NCBI RefSeq assembly: GCF_010747475.1
Contig: NZ_VSLZ01000006.1
Span: 62,001 to 126,000 of the forward strand
DNA length: 64,000 nt
Direction: 5' to 3'
Origin: Halorussus sp. MSC15.2
GTDB taxonomy: Archaea; Halobacteriota; Halobacteria; Halobacteriales; Haladaptataceae
Shown: positions 44,853 through 55,800 of the stretch, piece by piece
Layout: each line of letters opens with the position of its first letter
Position numbering within the stretch: position 1 is the stretch's first letter
Translations under genes and position numbers: made by a program
Notes under the pieces: generated by a model
What the model saw: the letters and a program-made list of their open reading frames with translations, nothing else
Databases searched by the model: none
Told to the model about the DNA's origin: nothing

Positions 44853-45731
44853 CTACGAGTCCCCGTCGGTGGCGTACCTGTCTTCGAGGTCGCGTATTCG
44901 GTCGAGTCCCGTAATCTCGTTGCGGCCCTCCCACGTGACGAGTTCGTCCATGACCTCCCGCTGGCTCCCCGTCTCGACGATTTCGGCGTACACGTCCTGC
45001 AGGGTCTTCAGGACCGCCTTGAACCCGGTCGCGGGGAACAGCGCGATGTCGTACCCCAACGCGTCGAGTTCCTCGGCCGACAGCATCGGCGTCTTCCCGC
45101 CCTCGGTCATGTTCGCCAAGAGCGGCGCGTCGATTCGCTCGGCCGCCTCTTCGAGTTCGGCGACCGACTCGGGGGCCTCGAAGAAGATGACGTCCGCGCC
45201 CGCCTCCAAGTATGCCCGAGAACGTTCGACCGCGACGTCGAACCCCTCGACCGCCCGCGCGTCGGTCCGGGCGATGAGCACGAAGTCGTCGTCCTCGCGG
45301 GCGTCGGCCGCGGCGCGCAGCTTCGCCGTCATCTCGTCGGTCGCCACCACGTCCTTGCCTTCGAAGTGTCCGCACTGCTTGGGAAACGTCTGGTCTTCGA
45401 GGTGGACGCCCGCGACGCCCGCGGCCTCGAACTCCTCGACGGTTCGGCGCACGTTGATGGGGTTGCCGTAGCCGGTGTCCGCGTCGGCGAACACCGGCAC
45501 GTCTACCGCGTTCGCCATCTGCCGGGCGCGGTCGGTCATTTCCGTCAGCGTCGTGACTCCGACGTCCGGGTAGCCGTGGACGGACGTCGAGACGCTCGAC
45601 CCCGACATGTAGACGACCTCCGCGCCCGCCCGTTCGACGAGTTTCGCGCTGGCGGCGTCGTACGCGCCGGGCGCGACGACGATTCCGTCGCTCTCGACCG
45701 ATTCGCGGAACTCGGCTCTCGAATTCGCCAT
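44853..45731 (-). CDS. Isocitrate lyase/PEP mutase-superfamily C-C lyase (methylisocitrate-lyase type)
   Basis: 292 residues forming a swapped TIM barrel. FADADTGYGN carries the Mg ligands, and DQTFPKQCGHFEGK matches the K-x-CGH catalytic loop of isocitrate and 2-methylisocitrate lyases, with the cysteine base present. LIARTDARAVEGFDVAVER and FFEAPES are typical of the group. Short length and loop sequence favour 2-methylisocitrate- or dimethylmalate-type lyases; PEP mutases lack the CGH cysteine. It would release succinate or pyruvate and a small oxo acid. It is divergent from MFS 3 and near the alcohol dehydrogenase gene. Confidence 0.92.
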   Translation of the reverse strand: MANSRAEFRESVESDGIVVAPGAYDAASAKLVERAGAEVVYMSGSSVSTSVHGYPDVGVTTLTEMTDRARQMANAVDVPVFADADTGYGNPINVRRTVEEFEAAGVAGVHLEDQTFPKQCGHFEGKDVVATDEMTAKLRAAADAREDDDFVLIARTDARAVEGFDVAVERSRAYLEAGADVIFFEAPESVAELEEAAERIDAPLLANMTEGGKTPMLSAEELDALGYDIALFPATGFKAVLKTLQDVYAEIVETGSQREVMDELVTWEGRNEITGLDRIRDLEDRYATDGDS

Positions 45732-45830
45732 GCCCGTGGTTCGTAATCGCGTACCATAACGTTAAGTGCGCTCGCCAGGACCTTCCGTCCGAATCCGCCG
45801 CGAGGCGACGGTCCGGAGGGAACACCGACG

Positions 45831-47048
45831 ATGCAAGACCGCACTCGGGCGCTCGCCGTCGCCAGCACCGTCCTGCTGCTGTCGGTGCTGGTGTGGTTCA
45901 ACTACTCGGCGCTGCTGCCCCGGATAGTCGAGGCGTGGTCGCTGTCTGGGCTTCAGGCGGGCGCGCTGTTCGCGGCGTTTCAGGCCGGGTACGTCGCCGC
46001 CATTCTCCCGGCCGGAATGGTCGCCGATACGTACTCGACACGGCGGGTCGTCGCCGTCGGCGCGACCGGCACGGGACTGGCGAGTCTCGGGTTCGCGGCG
46101 TTCGCCGACGGCTTCCTCGTCGGCGCGGCGCTCCGACTGGTGGCCGGAGCGTTCATGGCCGCGGTGTACGTGCCCGGCATGCGGTTCCTGAGCGAGTGGT
46201 ACCCCGAGTCGGTCCGGGGACGGGCGCTGGGCGTCTACACCGGCGCGTTCTCGCTGAGCACCGGTCTCTCGTTCCTGCTCTCGTCGTCGGTCGCCGCGGC
46301 GGTGAACTGGCGGGTCGGCATCGGCGCGACCAGCGTGGGCGCGGTGGTCGCCGGACCGGTGATGCTGGCGTTCGCCCGCGACCACCCGGACGCGGCCGCG
46401 AGCGACCTGCAGTTCGACCGGAGCTTCCTCTCCAATCGGGCGTACCTCTACGCGGTCGGCGTCTACGCCGGTCACACGTGGGAACTGTTCGGCGTGCGGA
46501 ACTGGCTCCCCGCGTTTCTCGTGCTCACCCCTGCGCTCGCGGGAGCGTCGAACCCAGCGGTACTGGCCGGTCTGCTGACCGGCGCGATGATGTCGCTCGG
46601 CGGCGTCGGCAACTTGCTGGGCGGGTGGGCGAGCGACTCCGTCGGCCGGATTCCGACCGTCTTCGTCGTGCTGGGCGGGAGCGCGTGCATCAGCGTGGTC
46701 CTCGGCGGCGTGGGCGACCTGCTGTCGCTCCCCGCGCTGACCGCGCTCCTGCTCGTCTACGGCACGCTCCTGACGGCCGACAGTTCGCCGACATCGACCA
46801 CGGTCACCGAGGTGGTCGAGGACGAACACGTCGGGGCCGCGCTCTCGGTCCAGACGCTCACCGGATTCAGCGCCACGGTGGTCTCGCCGGTCGTCTTCGG
46901 CGCGGTCGTGGACGCCGCCGGGTACGCGTGGGCGTTCCCGACGCTCGCGCTCGGAGCGGTCTTCGGTCTCGTCTCGCTGCAGTTGCTGTCGCGGCGACTC
47001 CGGCGGTCCGCGCCCGGTCCGGAGGAACCCGCGGTGGCCGGGGAGTGA
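45831..47048 (+). CDS. MFS transporter 3
   Basis: 405 residues with 12 spans. The start is MQDRTRALAVASTVLL. It has LLPRIVEAWSLSGLQAGAL, an MFS A-motif region near ADTYSTRRV, and GGWASDSVGRIPTVFV in the second half. It resembles the cyanate/nitrate-type and organic-acid MFS carriers. It is divergent from the C-C lyase gene and 50 bp upstream of, in the same direction as, the phosphonoacetate-hydrolase-like gene, so it could import a substrate of either. Confidence 0.9.
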   Translation: MQDRTRALAVASTVLLLSVLVWFNYSALLPRIVEAWSLSGLQAGALFAAFQAGYVAAILPAGMVADTYSTRRVVAVGATGTGLASLGFAAFADGFLVGAALRLVAGAFMAAVYVPGMRFLSEWYPESVRGRALGVYTGAFSLSTGLSFLLSSSVAAAVNWRVGIGATSVGAVVAGPVMLAFARDHPDAAASDLQFDRSFLSNRAYLYAVGVYAGHTWELFGVRNWLPAFLVLTPALAGASNPAVLAGLLTGAMMSLGGVGNLLGGWASDSVGRIPTVFVVLGGSACISVVLGGVGDLLSLPALTALLLVYGTLLTADSSPTSTTVTEVVEDEHVGAALSVQTLTGFSATVVSPVVFGAVVDAAGYAWAFPTLALGAVFGLVSLQLLSRRLRRSAPGPEEPAVAGE

Positions 47049-47098
47049 CGGTGGCGAACGTATATGTGTCTGGGGGCGGCAGGTACACGCGTTACCAC

Positions 47099-48160
47099 AT
47101 GACTCACGTCGTCGCCTGTCTCGACGGTCTCGACCCCGAGTACCTCGACGCCGTCGAGACGCCGGGCTGGGACCGCATCGCCGACCGCGGGAACGCGGGC
47201 ACCTGTGACGGACTCGTTCCGAGCCTCACCAACGTCAACAACGTCGGCATCGTCACGGCCAGCTTTCCCGCGGAGAACGGGGTGACGGGCAACACCTACT
47301 ACGACCCCGAGCGCGACGAACAGGCCTACATGAACGACCCGTCGCTCCTGCGGTGTCGGACCGAACTCCAGCGCCGGGCCGACCGCGGCGAGACCGTCGC
47401 CGCCCTCGTGGCCAAGGACAAACTCGTCGGGATGGTCGGGCAGGACTGCGACCTCGCGGCGAGCGCGGAGGACCCGCCCGACTGGCTCGCCGACGCCGTG
47501 GGCGACCCGCCGGGCATCTACTCCGGCGGGGCGAGCGCGTGGCTGATGGACGCCGCGGTCCACGTCCTCGACGAGCGCGACCCCGACGTGCTGTACGTCT
47601 CCACGACGGACGTGATTCCCCACAAGCACGGTCCCGACGAAGCTGCGGCCGAGGAGTGGGTCCGCGAACTCGACGCCGGGGTGGCCGCGCTCGCCGAGCG
47701 GAGCGACGCGCTCGTGGCCACCGCGGACCACGGCATGAACTACAAGTCGGTCTGCGTGGACCTCGAAGCGGCCCTCGACCGGGAGCAGTTGGACGCCGAG
47801 GTGGTCCGACTCATCACCGACGAACACACCTACCACCACCAGAACCTCGGCGGGGCCGCGTACGTCTACCTCGAAGACGGGTCGGCCGACGCCCTCGCGC
47901 CGCTGGCTGACATCGACGGCGTGGCGGAGGTTCTCCCCGCCGAGGAAGCGGCCGAGCGGTTCCGACTGCCGACCGACGCCATCGGCGATGCGCTGGTTCT
48001 CGGAACCGAGTCGTCGGTGTTCGGTCCGGTCGAGGAGGGCGTTCGCGGGTCGGTCGAGTTGCGCTCGCACGGCTCTCACCACGAGCGCCGCGTTCCGTAC
48101 GTCGCCAGCACCGGCACGACTCTCGACTACAACGTCGAGGCGTTTCGGGGACTCGAATAA
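47099..48160 (+). CDS. phnA-like: Phosphonoacetate hydrolase-like enzyme (alkaline phosphatase superfamily)
   Basis: 353 residues. The metal sites read D9 in CLDGLD, the T44 nucleophile in PSLTNVNNVG, D and H in STTDVIPHKHGPD, DH in TADHGMN, and a late histidine near DEHTYHHQNLGG and GSHHERRVPY. The blocks ENGVTGNTYYDPE, MNDPSLLRCRT and ALVAKDKLVGMVG match the phosphonoacetate hydrolase (PhnA) branch, which cleaves phosphonoacetate to acetate and phosphate. Alkaline phosphatase relatives with other substrates cannot be ruled out. There is no signal peptide, so it is cytosolic. It follows MFS 3 by 50 bp and is followed by MFS 4, so uptake and cleavage of a phosphonate or related acid is plausible. 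Confidence 0.85.
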   Translation: MTHVVACLDGLDPEYLDAVETPGWDRIADRGNAGTCDGLVPSLTNVNNVGIVTASFPAENGVTGNTYYDPERDEQAYMNDPSLLRCRTELQRRADRGETVAALVAKDKLVGMVGQDCDLAASAEDPPDWLADAVGDPPGIYSGGASAWLMDAAVHVLDERDPDVLYVSTTDVIPHKHGPDEAAAEEWVRELDAGVAALAERSDALVATADHGMNYKSVCVDLEAALDREQLDAEVVRLITDEHTYHHQNLGGAAYVYLEDGSADALAPLADIDGVAEVLPAEEAAERFRLPTDAIGDALVLGTESSVFGPVEEGVRGSVELRSHGSHHERRVPYVASTGTTLDYNVEAFRGLE

Positions 48161-48272
48161 TCCGTGAGGCTCGACCGATGAGCGAGCGTACGCAGTCCAC
48201 CGAGCGACGAGACGGACGCGCTCCGGGTCGCTTCTCGACCGCCACCGCGGACCGTGGAGGTGCGTCGTCAGT

Positions 48273-49528
48273 ATGAGCGCGGGCCTCGACGCAGTGACGA
48301 CACGTCTGCGCGCGGTCCGTCGCGGCTTCCTCGACGAACGAGCGTTCGTCGCGTGTCTTGTCGGAACGTGGCTGTTGACTGCGGCGACCCACCACTACAT
48401 CATCGCGCCGGCGAGCGTCCTCTCGACAGTCGCCGCCGACCTCGGAGTGACTCCGGCGAGGGCGGTCTGGCTAGTGAGTGCGGTTCCAGCTTCGTGGGCG
48501 GTCACGAACTTCGCGCTCGGCGTCTGGATAGACCGACTCGGCGATTACCGGATGATAGCCATCGGGACCGGCATCGTCGTCCTCGCGGGCGGCTGGAGCT
48601 GGTGGGCCGGTCGCGAGGGCGCGTTCGGGTCGCTGCTGGCGGCGCGTCTCGTCGCGGGCGTCGCCGTGGGCGTCATCTGGACGGCGTCCACGAATCTGGT
48701 CGGCGGTGCCGTCTCTGACGCCAACCGCGGTACGACCATCGGCGTGTTCATCACGAGCGCCCCCGCGGGGTTCGCGATTGGGCAACTCTCCGGACCGCTC
48801 GTCGCGGCGCGGTTCGCTGGCACGCCAACTTCCTCGCGATGATTCTCGGCTCGGCCGTCGCGTTCGTGCTCCTCACGGCGGGGGTGCGCGGTCTCACGGT
48901 CGAACCGACGACCAACACCGCGTCGATGCGCGCGAACTTCGCCGCCATCCTGAGACGCCCAGTGGTGTGGTACGGCTGCGCGATGGCGTTCGCGGCCTAC
49001 TCCTGTTACCTCTTCCTGAACAGCTGGTTGCCGTCGTATCTCGCCCAGGAGTTCGCCCTCTCGGCCGCGCTGAGCGGTCTGCTAACCGCGGTGTTCCCGG
49101 CGATGGGTATACTCTCGCGGGCGGGCGGCGGCGCTATCTCGGACCGACTGCTGAACCGGCGGCGACTGCCGGTCCTCCGGGTCGCGTTCCTCGTTTCGCT
49201 CCCGCTGGTCGTCCTCATCGCGCTGACGAGGCAACTCGCAGTCATCGTCGCGGCGCTGGTCGTCGCCGGGTTCGTCATTCAGCTCACGTTCGGCGTCGTG
49301 TACAGCTATGTGCAGGAGGTCGTAGAACCACAGATTACGGGGACGGCGCTGGCGTTCCTGACGACGGCGGGAATCTCCGGCGCGTTCACGGCGCCGCTGG
49401 TCGCGGGGGCGCTCATCGAATTCACCGAGACGTACCTGTTGGCGTTCGCCTACGCGGCCGCGCTGACGGGACTCGGACTCCTCGTCTCCTGGTTCGCTCC
49501 GGAGTCACGCGGCCGGTCGGGGGGCTGA
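48273..49528 (+). pseudogene. MFS transporter 4, split by one frameshift near 48818
   Basis: Restored, this is a ~418-residue carrier with about 12 spans. The first frame (MSAGLDAVTTRLRAVRRGFL...) ends prematurely after LVAARFAG; the second begins at 48839. Restoring one G in TTCGCTGGC gives RFGWHANFLAMILGSAVAF, the natural continuation. The second half has GILSRAGGGAISDRLLNRRR and the spans to the end. The break is at a short GG run and is more likely an assembly error than a real lesion. It follows the phosphonoacetate-hydrolase-like gene on the same strand. Confidence 0.85.
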
Positions 49529-49596
49529 GGAACGCCGCCTTCCGCGGACACGTTCGGAAGGTGATTCGGCTGCGGTACTGGATGCTCGACCGCCGA

Positions 49597-50019
49597 CTAG
49601 ATGTCGAACACGTCGAGACCGGTTCGCTCGTCGAGGTGGTGCGTGAGCGGCGTCTCGCCGAGGGTCACCAGCACCTCGAAGGTCCCCGAGACCCGCGCAT
49701 CCGAGCAGTGGCCGCCCAGCGACTCGAAGGAGTCGTCGGCTACCTGAATGTGGGTGTGTATCTTGTCCGGGCCGATGTTGCCGAGGAAGCTGGTCACCTC
49801 GAACTGGCCGGTGAACTCCTCCTCGCTGTACTCCTGGGCCTCGGTGTCGTAGTGGCCGAGCGTCACCCGGTCCACCGCGCCGATGGCGGTCAGGAAGCCG
49901 TTCTCGATGTCGTACTCGTCGCGGAGTTCGGCGAGCGAGTCGAGGACTTCCTCGCCGGGGTCGAGTCGTACGACGATTCGGTCGCCTTCGCGTACGTGGT
50001 CCATGTGTGCGTTAGCCAC
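49597..50019 (-). CDS. PPC/DUF296-domain protein
   Basis: 140 residues of the PPC (DUF296) fold. MDHVREGDRIVVRLDPGEEVLDSL is the start, and ENGFLTAIGAVDRVTLGHY is the family's conserved strand. A potential metal site lies in HTHIQVADDS...GGHC. Archaeal stand-alone PPC proteins are trimers of largely unknown role. It is directly upstream in sequence of, and on the same strand as, the ThDP enzyme gene (76-bp gap), which suggests co-expression and a possible allosteric or ligand-binding function. Confidence 0.87.
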   Translation of the reverse strand: MANAHMDHVREGDRIVVRLDPGEEVLDSLAELRDEYDIENGFLTAIGAVDRVTLGHYDTEAQEYSEEEFTGQFEVTSFLGNIGPDKIHTHIQVADDSFESLGGHCSDARVSGTFEVLVTLGETPLTHHLDERTGLDVFDI

Positions 50020-50095
50020 GACGGCTACCGCCCACTTCGTAGTACCGCTCGCGTGACTCTCTGCCGGTTTCGCGAAAAGAAGCGGTGGTTCGGCT

Positions 50096-51703
50096 TCAGT
50101 CGAGGTCGGGGCGCGACAGTTCGGTCTCCCTCGCGGTCACGAACTCCAGCAGGACTGGCGTCCCCTCCTCGGTCTTCTCGATGCCGCGCTCGATGGCACC
50201 GGCGATTTCGTCTGGGTCCTCGATGCGCTCGCCGTACGCGCCCAGCCCCTCGGCCACCGTCCGGAAGTCACCGCCGAACGGGGTGTCGTAGCTCGCCATC
50301 TCCTCGTTGTTCAGGAGGATGGAGAGAATCGGGATGTCGTAGCGGGCCGCGGTCTCGATGTCGAGACCGGTCATACCGATGGCTCCGTCGCCCCAGACGT
50401 TGATGCAGAGCTTGTCGGGGTGGGCCAGTTTGGCCCCCATCGCCAGTCCGAGACCGTAGCCGAGTTGCGTCGTCTTCCCCCACCCGATGTAACCCAGCGG
50501 TTCCGTGGACTCCCAGAACGGCGCGAGGAAGTCGCGGGCGTTCCCGGCGTCGTGGGTGACGATGGCGTCCTCGGCGTCCACGACTTCAGTGAGTTCGTTG
50601 ATGACCCGATACGGGTTGATGGGTGTCTCGTCGGACTCCAGTTTGGGCCGCCAGTCGGCCAGCCACTCCTCTTCGACCTCCCGAATCTCCTCGACCACGT
50701 CCTCGCGGCGGCCGCGCGGCCCGTCGAGACGGTCCTCGGTTTCCGCCACCATCGCTTCGAGCGTCAGCTTCGCGTCGCCGACGATGGCGTGGTCGCTCTC
50801 GACCTCCTTGTCGATGTCTGCGGGGTCGAGCGTGGCGTGGACGATGGCGTTGTCCTCGGGCACGGTGATGCCGTAGGACGACGTGGAGAAGCTGGTTCCG
50901 ACGCCGAACAGCAGGTCGCACTCGTCGAGGAAGTGCGCGAGCTGACCGGGTTCGCTCTTGGACCCCGCCCCGAGCGAGAGCGGGTGGTCCTCGGGGAAGG
51001 CGCTCTTCCCGTTGAGGCTGGTGGCGACCGGAGCCTCCACGAGTTCGGCGAGTTCGCGGAGCGGCTCCCACCCCTTCGCGTAGTGGACGCCCTGCCCGGC
51101 GTAGATGACCGGCCGCTCGGCGTCGAGCAGCATGTCCACCGCCGGCGGGACGTCGCTCGGGTCGGGACCAGTCTTCCGTGACTCGGTTGGTTCGTACTCG
51201 ACGTCGCCAACCTCCTCGTCCCAGACGTCCATGGGAATCTCGACGAGCGCCGGGCGCGGCCGACCGTTGCGCGCGGCGCTGAACGCCCGGCGGACGGTGT
51301 CGGCGACCGCCTCCGGGTCGGTGAGTTGCTCGCAGGACTTGGTGACGTGCTGGTAGTTGAGGAAGGAGTTGAACTTCGGGTCCACGTCGGTCTTCGACCG
51401 GTCGTAGCCCCGCGGAAACGCGACCAGCGGGACCGACTCCGCGTACGCCTGCGCGACCCCGCCGAAGGAGTTCTCCGTGCCGGGACCGTGCTGGCAGGCG
51501 AACACGCCGACTTCGTCGCCCGAAGTCACTCGGCTCACGGCGTCGGCCATGTGTACGCCCGTCCGCTCCTGTCGGACGACTATCGTCTCGATTCCCGCCT
51601 CCTCGACGGCCCCGGTGTCGAACAGCGGGTTCGACGGGAATCCGAAGAGGTAATCGACGCCTTCCGCGACGAGAACGTCCGCAATCGCCTCTGTCACGTC
51701 CAT
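50096..51703 (-). CDS. Thiamine diphosphate-dependent enzyme (acetolactate-synthase-like 2-oxoacid decarboxylase/lyase)
   Basis: 535 residues with the three ThDP domains: Pyr domain with the activating glutamate (VRQERTGVHMADA, E46), central domain (about 190-330), and PP domain with the GDG...NN cofactor motif (NVWGDGAIGMTGLD ... SILLNNEE). The presence of the glutamate argues against glyoxylate carboligase, which lacks it. Similar enzymes are acetolactate synthase, benzoylformate or sulfo/phosphonopyruvate decarboxylases and oxalyl-CoA decarboxylase; I cannot choose among them. The neighbouring genes suggest a 2-oxoacid. A TATA-like box lies about 35-45 bp upstream. Confidence 0.9.
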   Translation of the reverse strand: MDVTEAIADVLVAEGVDYLFGFPSNPLFDTGAVEEAGIETIVVRQERTGVHMADAVSRVTSGDEVGVFACQHGPGTENSFGGVAQAYAESVPLVAFPRGYDRSKTDVDPKFNSFLNYQHVTKSCEQLTDPEAVADTVRRAFSAARNGRPRPALVEIPMDVWDEEVGDVEYEPTESRKTGPDPSDVPPAVDMLLDAERPVIYAGQGVHYAKGWEPLRELAELVEAPVATSLNGKSAFPEDHPLSLGAGSKSEPGQLAHFLDECDLLFGVGTSFSTSSYGITVPEDNAIVHATLDPADIDKEVESDHAIVGDAKLTLEAMVAETEDRLDGPRGRREDVVEEIREVEEEWLADWRPKLESDETPINPYRVINELTEVVDAEDAIVTHDAGNARDFLAPFWESTEPLGYIGWGKTTQLGYGLGLAMGAKLAHPDKLCINVWGDGAIGMTGLDIETAARYDIPILSILLNNEEMASYDTPFGGDFRTVAEGLGAYGERIEDPDEIAGAIERGIEKTEEGTPVLLEFVTARETELSRPDLD

Positions 51704-51735
51704 GTCAGTGTGTGGCGCGGTGCAGTGTTGTAAAT

Positions 51736-51746
51736 GTATTTATAAT
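51736..51746 (-). promoter_or_regulatory. Putative TATA box for the ThDP enzyme
   Basis: On the minus strand an ATTATAAATAC run lies about 33-43 bp before the ATG at 51703. Confidence 0.5.
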
Positions 51747-51814
51747 GTTCTTTGGTGATGATTGTATGCTGGCGCGAGTGCGTGCGGCGAAAACCTCAAA
51801 CCAGTCCCGCGTGA

Positions 51815-52762
<948 letters not shown>

Positions 52763-52897
52763 CGTCTCGGCCACGACGCGTGAATCCGCGCGTACCTACT
52801 GGCTCGACGTGTCACAGCCTCGACTCTGCGGGATTCGGCCCCGTTACGGCGAAGGGTTTACACGCCACCGACCAATGGTACGTGATAACGCAAACCC

Positions 52898-55800
52898 ATG
52901 GCCAAGCGCGACACGTCCGGAGAGTCCGGTCCCGCCAGCGACGAGCGAGCGAACTACGACTACCGCGAAGGTACAGTCGAGCGACCCGGTCTCGTTGACG
53001 ACCTCGAATCGCTCGTGGACGGCGAGGTCAGATTCGACACCTACACGCGCCAGCTGTACGCCACCGACGCCAGCGCCTACGAGGTGACGCCAATCGGGGT
53101 CGTCTTCCCCACTTCGACCGCGGACGTGAGCGCGGCGGTCGAGTACTGCGCCGACCGGGAGATTCCGGTCCTCCCCCGCGGCGGCGGCACCAGTCTCGCC
53201 GGACAGACCGTCAACGAGGCCGTCGTCCTCGACTTCACGCGGGGGATGGGCGAGGTACTGGACGTCCGCCCCGAGGACCGCGAGGTGCGCGTCGAACCCG
53301 GGGCCGTCCTCGCGGAGTTGAACGAGCGACTCGCGCCCCACGACCTGAAGTTCGCGCCCGACCCCTCGACGGCCAACCGGAGCGCCATCGGCGGGGCCAT
53401 CGGCAACAACACCACGGGCGCCCACTCGCTGAAGTACGGCAAGACCGACGCCTACGTCGAGGAGTTGGAGGTCGTGCTGGCCGACGGCACCGTGACGACG
53501 CTCGGGGAGGTGTCGCTCGACGAACTGCGGGCGGGTGCCGACCCGGACGGGACGCTCGAAGAACGCCTCTACGCCGAGGCGCTCCGGGTAATCGACGAGG
53601 AGGCCGACACCGTCGAAGGGGCGTATCCCAGTCTCAAGCGGAACGTCTCGGGCTACAGTCTGGACGCGCTGGTCGAAGAAGCCCAAGATGGAACCGTCAA
53701 TCTCGCTCGCCTGATGGTCGGAAGCGAGGGGACCCTCTGCATCGTGACCGAGGCGACGCTCTCGCTGGAACCGGTGCCGAACACGACCGCTATCGGCCTG
53801 CTCACCTACGACAGTCTCGTCGAGGCGATGGAGGACGTCGGGCCGATTCTCGAACACGACCCCGCCGCCGTCGAGGTGTTGGACGGCGTGCTCGTGGACC
53901 TCGCCCGCGACTTGGAGGAGTTCAAGGACGTGGTGAGCATCCTCCCCGAGCGGACCGACTCCTTCCTGCTCGTGGAGTTCTACGCCGAGGACGACGAGGC
54001 GGCCGAGCGGAAGGTCCGGGAACTGCTCGACGACCGGGTGGGCGACGTCGCGTTCGACGGACTGACGGCGTTCTCCGACGAGGAGCAGGAGGAGTTCTGG
54101 AAGATGCGGAAGGCCTCGACACCCATTCTGCTCTCTCGCACCACCGACGAGAAGCACATCGCCTTCATCGAGGACATCGCGGTCCCGCCCGAACACCTCC
54201 CCGAGTACATCTCGGACTTTCAGGACGTCTTCGACGACCACGACACGTTCGGGAGCTTCTACGCCCACGCCGGACCCGGGTGTATCCACGTCCGGCCGCT
54301 GATAAACACCAAGAACGCAGAAGGTATCGAGCGGATGGAGTCCATCGCCGACGCCGCGACCGACCTCGCGGTGAAGTACGGCGGGAGCGTCTCGGGCGAG
54401 CACGGCGACGGCCGCGCGCGGACCCAGTGGAACAAGAAACTCTACGGCGAGGACGTCTGGCAACTGTTCCGAGACCTCAAGACGGCGGTAGACCCCGACT
54501 GGCTCCTGAACCCGGGCAACGTCTGCGGCGACCACGACATGACCGAGAACCTCCGGTTTGACACCGACTACGAGTTCGACGCCGGGTTCGAACCGGAACT
54601 GAACTGGGAGAACGACAACGGCTTTCAGGGGATGGCCGAACTCTGTCACGGTTGCGGCGGCTGTCGCGGCGGACAGGACACCACCGGCGGCGTGATGTGT
54701 CCGACCTACCGCGCCTCCGAGGAGGAGATTCAGTCCACGCGCGGCCGGGCGAACCTCCTCCGGTCGGCCATGTCGGGTGACCTCGACGCCGCGACCCCCG
54801 CCGAATCCGACTCGGATTCGGTCGCTTCCGGAGCGGGTGACGATGAGCAGTTCGACGTCGAGTTCATGCACGAGGTGATGGACCTGTGCATCGGGTGTAA
54901 GGGCTGTTCCGTGGACTGCCCGAGCGAGGTGGACATGGCGAAACTCAAGGTCGAGGTCGAACGCGAGTACAAGGAGCGCCACGGCGCGAGCCTCCGGGAC
55001 CGCGCGTTCGCCAACATCGACGCGCTCTCGAAGGTGGGTAGCGCGCTCGCGCCCGTCGCCAACTGGGGCCAGACCCTCCCGGGTGCCCGCACGCTGCTCG
55101 AAAAGACGGTGGGAATCGCCCGCGAGCGCTCGCTCCCCGAGTTCGAGAGCGAGACGTTCCGCGACTGGTTCGAGGAGCGCGGCGGCGCGCGAGTGGCCGA
55201 AGCCGAGGCGGAGCGACGGGCCGTCCTGTTCCCCGACACTTACACCAACTACAACAAGCCCGAGACGGGGAAGGCCGCCGTGAGCGTCCTCGAAGCCGCC
55301 GGGGTCCACGTCACGGTGGCGGACGTGACGGGGAGCGGGCGGCCGCCCCACTCGAAGGGGTTCGTCGAGAAGGCCCGCGACATCGCGACCCGGAACGTCG
55401 AGACGCTATCGGAGTACGTCGCCGACGGCCGTGATGTCGTCGTAGTCGAACCCTCCGACGCCGTGATGTTCCAGTCTGACTACCTCGACCTGCTCGGCGG
55501 GGCGGAGCGCACCCCGGAACCGGCGGGCGCGCAGGCCTCGGGAGTGGCGGGCGAGGACGTGGAGACCCTCGCGTGCAACACCTACGGCGTCTGCGAGTAC
55601 CTCGACACGTTCCGCCTCGGCGAGAGCGTGACGTGGAACGCGCCCGCGGAGTCGCTCACCTACCACGGGCACTGCCACCAGAAGTCGGTCAAGAAGGACC
55701 ATCACGCCGTGGGCGTCCTGCGCCGGGCGGGCTACGAGGTCGAACCGCTCGATTCGGGCTGTTGCGGGATGGCCGGGACGTTCGGCTACGAGGCCGAACA

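Noticed and set aside
44853-45731. PEP mutase for phosphonate biosynthesis next to the PhnA-like gene
   Set aside because: The K-x-CGH loop with cysteine marks C-C lyases of the isocitrate lyase type rather than PEP mutase.
50096-51703. Glyoxylate carboligase
   Set aside because: That enzyme lacks the activating glutamate, which is present here as E46, so the name would be unsafe.
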